Below, in pieces: positions 1 through 5,208 of a stretch of 18,136 bases of DNA. The notes under the pieces are model-generated. The model did not search any database, was not told where the DNA came from, and worked only from the letters and a program-made list of their open reading frames with translations. Positions within the stretch are counted from its first letter, which is position 1, and every line of letters begins with the position of its first letter. The position numbers and the translations under genes are program-made. Origin of the DNA: an uncultured Eubacteriales bacterium (GTDB lineage: Bacteria; Bacillota; Clostridia; Oscillospirales; Oscillospiraceae); contig URWG01000021.1 in the NCBI GenBank assembly GCA_900551495.1, positions 1-18,136 of the forward strand, in the 5' to 3' direction.

Positions 1-563
1 GGCTTGAACTTGTAAGCGCCATGTCTCGTGCCGATGGCGATGGCAAGGGAGTCGCAGCCGGTCTTGGAGACGAATTCCTCGACTTCTTCGGGATGGGTGT
101 AGGACGCCTCGTGCGCGGCGACCTTGACCTCGTCCTCGATACCGGCGAGGGTGCCGAGCTCGGCCTCGACCACGACGCCGTGGTCATGTGCGTACTCGAC
201 GACCTTCTTCGTGATCTCGATATTTTCGGCAAAGGGCTTGGAGGAGGCGTCGATCATGACGGAGGTGAAGCCGCCGTCGATGCAGCTCTTGCAGGTCTCA
301 AAATCGGGACCGTGGTCCAGATGCAGCGCGATGGGAATGTCGGGGTTCTCGATGACAGCCGCTTCGACCAGCTTCACGAGATAGGTGTGGTTCGCATAGG
401 CGCGCGCGCCCTTGGAAACCTGAAGAATGACGGGAGCCTTGACCTCGTTGCAGGCCTCGGTGATGCCCTGAACGATCTCCATGTTGTTGACGTTGAATGC
501 GCCGATGGCATAGCCGCCCGCATACGCATTCTTGAACATTTCGGTAGTAGTTACCAGTGGCAT
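1..563 (-). CDS. fba: Class II fructose-1,6-bisphosphate aldolase, N-terminal part (cut by window edge)
   Basis: Glycolysis/gluconeogenesis enzyme that reversibly splits fructose-1,6-bisphosphate into DHAP and glyceraldehyde-3-phosphate; zinc-dependent and cytoplasmic. The visible 187 residues begin MPLVTTTEMFKNAYAGGYAI and contain the family landmarks: a HLDHG motif at residues 81-85 (Asp83 is the expected proton shuttle, His84 a zinc ligand), an EAELGTLAGIED stretch carrying the expected Glu ligand, and AIGTRHGAYKF near the cut end with the next zinc-ligand His. The N-terminus is complete; the C-terminal third or more lies beyond base 1. ATG at 563 is preceded by AAAGGAG about eight bases upstream and by a well-placed promoter, so the start is firm. 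The spacing to the next upstream gene, the hairpins between them and its own promoter suggest it is transcribed alone. Family assignment is confident; subclass is not settled from half a protein. Confidence 0.95.
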   Translation of the reverse strand, partial: MPLVTTTEMFKNAYAGGYAIGAFNVNNMEIVQGITEACNEVKAPVILQVSKGARAYANHTYLVKLVEAAVIENPDIPIALHLDHGPDFETCKSCIDGGFTSVMIDASSKPFAENIEITKKVVEYAHDHGVVVEAELGTLAGIEDEVKVAAHEASYTHPEEVEEFVSKTGCDSLAIAIGTRHGAYKFK

Positions 564-628
564 AATGAACACTCCTTTATATCGGGAGGGCGGGAAGAAT
601 CTTCCGCCTTCCTTAAATTTTCGCCCAT

Positions 629-656
629 ATTATAGCATAAAGTGCGGAGAAAGCAA
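629..656 (-). promoter_or_regulatory. Predicted sigma-A promoter of the aldolase gene
   Basis: On the minus strand a perfect TATAAT (634-629) is preceded by TG-n, giving an extended -10. A TTGCTT -35 (656-651) sits 16 bases upstream. Transcription would start near 622, leaving a leader of about 60 bases before the ATG at 563. Confidence 0.75.
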
Positions 657-740
657 GAGCGGCGCTTCGATTTCTTAGATTAAAACCGAAAAAGCGACGT
701 GTAGAAAGCTCTCCGCTGTGCAAAACAGACAAACCAAACA

Positions 741-765
741 GCGCCGCGGGGAAATCCCGCGGCGC
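741..765. repeat. GC-rich hairpin repeat, copy 1
   Basis: GCGCCGCGGG, loop GAAAT, CCCGCGGCGC: a perfect 10-bp stem. A near-identical copy in the same orientation occurs at 1021-1045, and the flanking bases (CA before, TTC after) match too. No run of T follows on either strand, so it is not a standard intrinsic terminator. It is probably a dispersed intergenic repeat. Confidence 0.8.
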
Positions 766-767
766 TT

Positions 768-820
768 CAGCGTGTCGAAAAACCCTTTTCGGCACGCTGA
801 CAGACTGCGAAAAAGTTCGG
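768..820 (+). repeat. 53-base direct repeat, copy 1 (hairpin plus CAGACTG tail)
   Basis: Identical over all 53 bases to 18084-18136 at the other end of the window, where the window stops, so the true repeat may be longer. The first 32 bases form a hairpin: CAGCGTGTCGAAAA, loop ACCC, TTTTCGGCACGCTG, a 14-bp stem with one G-T wobble. The rest is ACAGACTGCGAAAAAGTTCG plus one G. Bases immediately to the left differ between copies (t versus c), fixing the left boundary at 768. Confidence 0.95.
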
Positions 821-1020
821 AAGACAAGCAACTCACACCCGTCGGCGTACATAGGTACGGTAGGGCGTGAGTTGCGCAGTAAGTCAAAATCCTTGCGAAG
901 CAAGCCTGTTTTTGACTATAAAGTTCGGAATTCTCCGTTTTTGCAAATCAAAACGCAGAGAACAAAACCCCAAAATTGTTAACCGATTTTGACGATTACG
1001 GACTTTTTTGACAGTCTGCA

Positions 1021-1045
1021 GCGCCGCAGGGAAATCCCGCGGCGC
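1021..1045. repeat. GC-rich hairpin repeat, copy 2
   Basis: Same element as 741-765 with one change (A for G), which puts one A-C mismatch in an otherwise 10-bp stem. It starts on the minus strand eight bases after the stop codon of the YwlG-type gene, so it could protect the mRNA 3' end or help termination. There is no T-tract downstream of it on the minus strand. Confidence 0.8.
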
Positions 1046-1052
1046 TTCGGTT

Positions 1053-1601
1053 TTACAGCAGCGCTTCGTCGTAGATTGCGCGGATGCCGCCGATGAACTT
1101 CGGACGGACACGGGCGGCAAGCAGGATCGCGCTGCCGATATGATCGATGCCGAGACGCAGCGGAACGGCGACCTGCTTCAGGTGCATTCCGATGAGTGTA
1201 CCGCCGATGTCCATGCCCGCGTCGGCGCGGATGGATTCTACGGCGATGGGGTCACGGAAGGCATGATAGGCGGCGGTGGCGAACGAACCGCCCGCCTTGG
1301 GCTGCGGGACGACGTTGACCGGCTCCGCGTTCGGGAGCGCTGCCCGCTCGATGATGATGGCGCGGTTCAGATGCTCGCAGCACTGCGCGGCAAGATAGAC
1401 CCCGTGCTCGGAAAACACGGCGTGAATTGCCTCAAATACGACCTTTGCCACCTCGGGACGGGAGTCCGAGCCGATACGGCTGCCGCAGATCTCGCTCGTC
1501 GAGCAGCCGACGACGGCGATCTGCCCGGGCTTCAGCTTTGCCTTTTCCACCAATGCGAGCGCAGCCTGCGTCGCTTGTTGCTTCAGTTCATCCATTGACA
1601 T
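1053..1601 (-). CDS. ywlG: YwlG / UPF0340 (TIGR01440) family protein
   Basis: A 182-residue cytoplasmic protein with no signal peptide or membrane span. The pattern is that of the UPF0340/YwlG family: GQIAVVGCSTSEICGSRIG (about residues 26-44), an AAQCCEHLNRAIIIE block (about 71-85) with paired Cys, the stretch around VVPQPKAGGSFATAAY, and DAGMDIGGTLIGMHL followed by VAVPLRL. The length is normal for the family. The biochemical role of the family is not established to my knowledge. The first ATG (1601) has GGAG seven bases upstream; an ATG two codons later is the alternative. The start overlaps the end of the upstream ECF S gene by 14 bases, so the two are likely translationally coupled and share an mRNA. 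Confidence 0.9.
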   Translation of the reverse strand: MSMDELKQQATQAALALVEKAKLKPGQIAVVGCSTSEICGSRIGSDSRPEVAKVVFEAIHAVFSEHGVYLAAQCCEHLNRAIIIERAALPNAEPVNVVPQPKAGGSFATAAYHAFRDPIAVESIRADAGMDIGGTLIGMHLKQVAVPLRLGIDHIGSAILLAARVRPKFIGGIRAIYDEALL

Positions 1602-2115
1602 TCACCTTCTCCAACGTATTGCTCTCCCGCAGAGCCGCGGCAAGCGCGACCGCCGCGACAAGCCCGATTGCCCCCTGCAAAAGATTTCCCGGGATGCTCG
1701 TTGCTGCGGCAAGCCCCTTGCCGAGGATCAGCCAAGCGTAGGCAAAGTAGCCGAGCACCATCCAAAGCTCCGCCGCCGCGCCGCCGACGATCTCGCCGAG
1801 ATAACGGTGCTTTTTCCCGAGCTGCCGATACAGCAGCGCGGCGAGCACAGCCATCAGCGCCTTGATGAGCAGCGTCCCGGGGACATAGTGCATATATCCT
1901 GCCAAAAAATCCGCCAGTGCCGAGCCGACACCGCCCGCGAATGCGCCGAACCACGGTCCGAGCACCCATGCGCCGAGCAGCACGAAGCAGTCGCCGATAT
2001 TGACATAGCCCTGTGTTGCGGGCATTTGAATCTGAATGAGCATGGTGGCGACGCAGGTCAAAGCGGTAAACAGCGCCGTCAGCACCATTTTTTTCAGGGT
2101 AAATTGTCGTTTCAT
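1588..2115 (-). CDS. ECF transporter S component (substrate-binding membrane subunit)
   Basis: A 175-residue very hydrophobic protein, MKRQFTLKKMVLTALFTALT at the N-terminus and about six predicted membrane segments. This is the size and layout of energy-coupling-factor S components, which bind a vitamin or its precursor and dock onto a shared EcfA/A'/T module. The Lys/Arg-rich start leading into an A-L-x-x-A-L-T helix and the GYVNIGDCFVLLGAWVLGP segment are typical. No ATPase or T subunit is in the window, so a group II (shared module) arrangement is likely. ATG at 2115 has GGGAG eight bases upstream; an in-frame ATG further up (2184) lacks a good site and would lie upstream of the promoter. 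It is divergent from a MocR-type regulator, a setting in which vitamin B6 uptake is common, so B6 or a related vitamer is a reasonable guess, not a demonstration. Confidence 0.85.
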   Translation of the reverse strand: MKRQFTLKKMVLTALFTALTCVATMLIQIQMPATQGYVNIGDCFVLLGAWVLGPWFGAFAGGVGSALADFLAGYMHYVPGTLLIKALMAVLAALLYRQLGKKHRYLGEIVGGAAAELWMVLGYFAYAWLILGKGLAAATSIPGNLLQGAIGLVAAVALAAALRESNTLEKVNVNG

Positions 2116-2149
2116 TTCGTTTTCTCCCTTGCTTTTTCGGAATAAAGCG

Positions 2150-2177
2150 ATTATACTCCAAATTGGTATGATGAAAA
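2150..2177 (-). promoter_or_regulatory. Predicted promoter of the ECF S / YwlG operon
   Basis: Minus strand: perfect TATAAT (2155-2150) with TTTTCA (2177-2172) 16 bases upstream, predicting transcription from about 2143 and a leader of about 28 bases before the ATG at 2115. Confidence 0.65.
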
Positions 2178-2207
2178 GAGCCAAAACGATATATTTTGAT
2201 AATACCA
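2164..2207. promoter_or_regulatory. Possible operator: inverted TGGTAT/ATACCA half-sites
   Basis: TGGTAT at 2164-2169 and ATACCA at 2202-2207 are exact inverse copies, spaced 32 bases apart, in the short gap between the divergent ECF S gene and the MocR-type regulator. The left half lies between the -35 and -10 of the ECF S promoter and overlaps the palindrome CCAAATTGG (2158-2166). The position suits a regulator site, but a six-base match is weak. Confidence 0.35.
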
Positions 2208-2223
2208 GTCAAGGAGAACAAAA

Positions 2224-3589
2224 ATGCTGACCTACACACTGGAAAAGGGGAGCGGCAAGAGCCTGTATGCCGCGTTATACGAGCTGATCCGCGAGGACAT
2301 CCGCGCGGGACGGCTTGCGGCGGGAACGCGGCTGCCCTCCCGTCGGACGCTTGCCGCCAACCTCGGCGTGAGCACCGTTACGGTGGAGAGCGCTTATGCG
2401 CAGCTCATTGCCGAGGGCTACGCCGAGTCAAAGGAGCGCAGCGGCGTGTTTGTCTGCGCGATCGGCACGGCGCCCCTGCCATCGGAGCGCTCGGAGCTGC
2501 TGCTTGCCGCGGTGCGGGAGGAAAAACCGCTGCTCGATCTGAGCGGCGGCGGGGGAGAGGATGTGCCGTTTCCGTTTTCCGTCTGGGCGCGGACAATGCG
2601 CACCGTGATCTCCGAGCGCGGCGCGGCGCTGCTGCATCCGGTCGATTTTCGCGGTGCGACGGAGCTGCGGGAGGCAATCGCGGAGCACCTTTACCATGTG
2701 CGCGGGCTGCGCGTCTCGGCGGAGCAGATCGTCGTCGGCGCGGGCAACGAGTACCTTTACGGCTTGATGGTGCAGCCGCTACGCTGTGGAGGACCCCGGG
2801 TACCCCAAGATTACGGGCATCTATCGGGCAAACGATGTTTCCGTCGCGCACATCCCGCTCGACGGCGAGGGGATGAGCGTCCGCGCGTTGGAGAACAGCG
2901 GGGCGCAGATCGCGCACATTTCGCCCGCGCACCATTTCCCGACCGGTATCGTCATGCCTGCCCGCCGCCGCGGGGAGCTGCTGATGTGGGCGTATGCGCA
3001 GGCGGAGCGGTATATTCTTGAGGACGATTACGACAGTGAGCTGCGCCATTCGGGGAAGCCTCTGCCGCCGCTGTTTTCGCTTGACACGCGGCAGCGGGTG
3101 CTGTATCTGAGTACCTTCTCGCAAACCATCGCGCCGTCGCTGCGTATCGCCTATGTCTGTCTGCCGCCGCAGCTTTTGACGCGTCTGCGCGAGCGGCTGA
3201 GCTTTTACTCCTGCGCTGTGCCGACCTTTGAACAGTACACGCTTGCCCGCTTTATTTCGTCGGGCGACTACGAGCGCCACCTCAACCGTCTGCGCAAGCG
3301 CTATCGCGAAAAACGCGCCGCCCTGCTCTCCATGGTGGAGGACAGTCCGCTGCACGGGCGCTGCCGCGTGCTGGAGGAAAATGCGGGGGCGCATTTCCTG
3401 CTGCATTTGCAGACCGAGCACTCGGACGCGCTGCTGAAAAAACGGGCGGCGGAGGCGGGACTTGCCGTGCGCTTTCTGAGCGATTATCGGGCGCAGGGCG
3501 GCAACACGGGCAGCATGGTTCTGAACTATGCCTGCCTCGATACAGCGCTTGTTCCCAAGGCGTTGGAGACGATTGCCTCGCTGCTCTAA
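2224..3589 (+). pseudogene. MocR-type (GntR HTH plus aminotransferase-fold) regulator, broken by a frameshift
   Basis: The first frame (from ATG 2224, with AAGGAG upstream) gives a GntR winged helix in residues 1-75 (LPSRRTLAANLGVSTVTVES), a linker, and the start of the aminotransferase-like domain up to GNEYLYGLMVQ. From about 2775 the homologous protein continues one frame over (RYAVEDPGYPKITG) to the stop at 3587-3589. The join appears to lack three or four residues, so a deletion of about 11 bases would explain it. The rest has the expected HHFPTGIVMP and EDDYDSELR blocks. At 3122-3124 the motif STFSQTIAPSLRIAY has Gln where MocR proteins carry the Lys that forms the PLP Schiff base. Two independent defects suggest decay, although a sequencing error could account for the frameshift alone. 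The C-terminal end overlaps the convergent permease gene by four bases. Confidence 0.85.
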
Positions 3590-4620
3590 GCGGATTCAAT
3601 CAATTCGTAGAGCTGCTTCAGGAGGATGACGGCGAAGGGAAGCAGGATCATTCCGAGAATACCGAACAGCCGATACCCGGCATAGAGAGCGGCAAGGGTT
3701 ACAAGCGGATTCAGACCGATCTGCTTGCCGAGAAAGCGCGGCTCCAAAAACGCCCGACTGACCGAGCACAGCGCGTAGAGCACCAGCAGCCCGACCCCGA
3801 GCACGGTATTTCCGCGCAGGAACGAGATCACGCCCCACGGAATCAGCACCGTGCCCGCGCCGAACACCGGAAGCGCATCGACCGCCGCGATCAGCAGCGC
3901 AGTCGGCAGGGCGTTGCGGAGACCGAGAATCAGCAGTCCCGCCGCTGTCAGACCCAGTATGACCAGCGAGAGGCGAAGCTGCGTTTTGAGGTAGGCTCCC
4001 AGCGCCGTCCGCAGCTTTTTGAGGATATTTCGCCCGCGCACCCGCCAGTGCTCCGGTATGTGGCGGTCAAGAAAGGCTTGCAGCTTTCCACGCTCCGAGG
4101 AAAACAGGTACGCCGACAGCAGCAGCGTCAGCGTGAACAGCAGGATGTCCGGCACGCTCATCAAAATTCTTCCCGCGAGCGACAGCACCCAATCCGAGAG
4201 CCTCCCCGCGATTACGCTGCTGCCGGCAAATAATCGGTCGAGCCACTGCACCGCGGGCGCAGATAACCCGTCGGGCAGCCGTCCCACCAAGCGCAGGAGG
4301 GAGGCCTCCAGTCCGCGCATCGGCTCCGACAGTGAGGTCAGAAGCGCGGGCAGCCGTTCGCCAAGCCGTTCCAGCCCGACGAACAGCCCCCGACCCAAGA
4401 GCCAAACGATACCGCCGATCGCTGCGGCAACGGCGGTAACGGACAAAAACGAGGCGAACGGAAGGCGCTTTTTCAGTTGCCGCTCCAAAGGCAGCGAGAG
4501 CCGCGAGATGCCCCAGCCCAGCAAAAACGGCAGACCGATGGGAAGCAGGAGTTTTGCCGTCAGCCAAACGCCGAGGATCCCGCCCAACGCATAGAGCAGG
4601 AGCTTCCGAATTTTTTTCAT
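3586..4620 (-). CDS. AI-2E family (YtvI-like) membrane permease
   Basis: A 344-residue polytopic membrane protein. The order of parts matches the PF01594 (AI-2E transporter) family and its YtvI sporulation-associated branch: paired N-terminal helices including LPIGLPFLLGWGISRL, a long amphipathic soluble stretch, then a block of C-terminal helices with DALPVFGAGTVLIPW (family signature DxLPxxGxG, about residues 251-265) and EPRFLGKQIGLNPLVTLAAL (about 294-313). The substrate is unknown in this branch; AI-2 export has been proposed only for some relatives. ATG at 4620 (MKKIRKLLLY) has AAAGG eight bases upstream and is preferred over an upstream in-frame ATG at 4737, which would add a non-hydrophobic 39-residue leader running over the divergent gene. 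It is convergent with the broken regulator and divergent from the ACT gene. Confidence 0.85.
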   Translation of the reverse strand: MKKIRKLLLYALGGILGVWLTAKLLLPIGLPFLLGWGISRLSLPLERQLKKRLPFASFLSVTAVAAAIGGIVWLLGRGLFVGLERLGERLPALLTSLSEPMRGLEASLLRLVGRLPDGLSAPAVQWLDRLFAGSSVIAGRLSDWVLSLAGRILMSVPDILLFTLTLLLSAYLFSSERGKLQAFLDRHIPEHWRVRGRNILKKLRTALGAYLKTQLRLSLVILGLTAAGLLILGLRNALPTALLIAAVDALPVFGAGTVLIPWGVISFLRGNTVLGVGLLVLYALCSVSRAFLEPRFLGKQIGLNPLVTLAALYAGYRLFGILGMILLPFAVILLKQLYELIESA

Positions 4621-4639
4621 ACGGACGACCTTTCCCGGC

Positions 4640-4668
4640 TTGCAAAGCTTGCCGTTATGTGGTAGAAT
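4640..4668 (+). promoter_or_regulatory. Predicted promoter of the ACT-domain gene
   Basis: TTGCAA (4640-4645), 17-base spacer, TAGAAT (4663-4668): a near-consensus sigma-A promoter. Transcription from about 4675 gives a leader of about 45 bases. It lies in the 100-base gap between the divergent permease and ACT genes. Confidence 0.7.
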
Positions 4669-4720
4669 GTGCCTGAAAGAAGAACAAATGCGTACAAATC
4701 GCGCACAGGAGGCGGACAAC

Positions 4721-5161
4721 ATGAAGCAGCTCCCCAAATACTATATCGTTGAGGCAACGGCACTTCCGGAGGTCTTTCTGAAGGTCGCGGAGGCAAAATG
4801 GATGCTCGAAACGGGTGAGGCGAGGACTGTCGGCGAGGCAACGCGTGCGACGGGGATCAGCCGCAGCGCGTTTTATAAGTACCGTGATGCAATTTCGCCG
4901 TTTCAGAACCTGATGGCGGGACGGATTTTGACGTTCCATTTTATTCTGCGGGACACGACGGGTCTGCTGTCTTCGATACTATCCATTTTTGCCCAATTCG
5001 GCGCAAATATACTCACGATCAATCAGACCATTCCGACCGGCGGCTGCGCTTCGGTGACGATCTCTGCGGAGACGCTTGCCATGGAGCAGAGCGCCGAGAC
5101 GCTTCTGCGGACCCTGCAGCAGATAGAGGGCGTAATCAAGGGCGAGATTTTGGCGGGCTGA
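4721..5161 (+). CDS. pheB: PheB-type ACT domain protein (UPF0735 family)
   Basis: A 146-residue soluble protein. The N-terminal half (KQLPKYYIVEATALPEVFLK, then TVGEATRATGISRSAFYKYR at about residues 32-51) is a helix-turn-helix-like segment, and the C-terminal half (about 70-144, RILTFHFILRDTTGLLSSIL onward) is an ACT domain with the usual beta-alpha-beta-beta-alpha-beta pattern. This two-part layout and length fit the PheB/UPF0735 family, whose members lie near aromatic or homoserine pathway genes in Firmicutes. The ACT domain probably senses an amino acid, but the ligand cannot be read from sequence. ATG at 4721 has a perfect AGGAGG (4707-4712) eight bases upstream. No amino acid biosynthesis gene lies next to it here, so it seems to be expressed alone from its own promoter. 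Confidence 0.9.
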   Translation: MKQLPKYYIVEATALPEVFLKVAEAKWMLETGEARTVGEATRATGISRSAFYKYRDAISPFQNLMAGRILTFHFILRDTTGLLSSILSIFAQFGANILTINQTIPTGGCASVTISAETLAMEQSAETLLRTLQQIEGVIKGEILAG

Positions 5162-5163
5162 AA

Positions 5164-5187
5164 CGGCAGTCCGTGGCTTCACTGCCG
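5164..5187 (+). other. Small hairpin between the ACT gene and the SLH protein gene
   Basis: CGGCAGT, ten-base loop, ACTGCCG, directly after the ACT gene stop. There is no T-tract after it, so termination is doubtful; it may be a weak attenuator or chance. No promoter is obvious before the SLH gene, so read-through from the ACT promoter is possible. Confidence 0.4.
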
Positions 5188-5208
5188 ACAAGATAGGGAG
5201 GAAATGAT

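Larger units (their letters stand above)
564..1052. other. Hairpin-rich intergenic region between the aldolase and YwlG-type genes
   Basis: No convincing gene lies here; open frames across it are explained by repeats. Besides the aldolase promoter it holds a series of inverted repeats: 741-765 and 1021-1045 (GC-rich hairpins, annotated separately), 768-799 (annotated separately), 828-875 (GCAACTCAC pairing with GTGAGTTGC plus inner pairs), and 882-917 (AGTCAAAA pairing with TTTTGACT plus CTTGC/GCAAG). TAAAACCGAA at 681-690 is the exact inverse of TTCGGTTTTA at 1046-1055, and a lone GCGGCGCTTC at 659-668 matches one arm of the GC-rich hairpins. CAGACTG at 801-807 is facing CAGTCTG at 1012-1018. 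The layout looks like a composite of non-coding dispersed repeats. Confidence 0.7.

Noticed and set aside
774..782. TGTCGAA in the 53-base repeat as a Spo0A box
   Set aside because: It matches the seven-base core but is part of a hairpin repeat and is not placed near a promoter of an obvious sporulation gene; chance is likely.
613..1120. Open frames on both strands in the hairpin-rich region upstream of the aldolase gene
   Set aside because: They are made of the repeated hairpins; the same residues (KRVFRHA, EAPRDFPAAL) appear wherever the repeats lie, there is no ribosome site, and frames overlap each other.
2760..2800. Programmed ribosomal frameshift in the MocR-type regulator
   Set aside because: No slippery heptamer is seen at the junction, residues seem to be missing there, and the PLP Lys is also lost, so mutation or sequence error is simpler.
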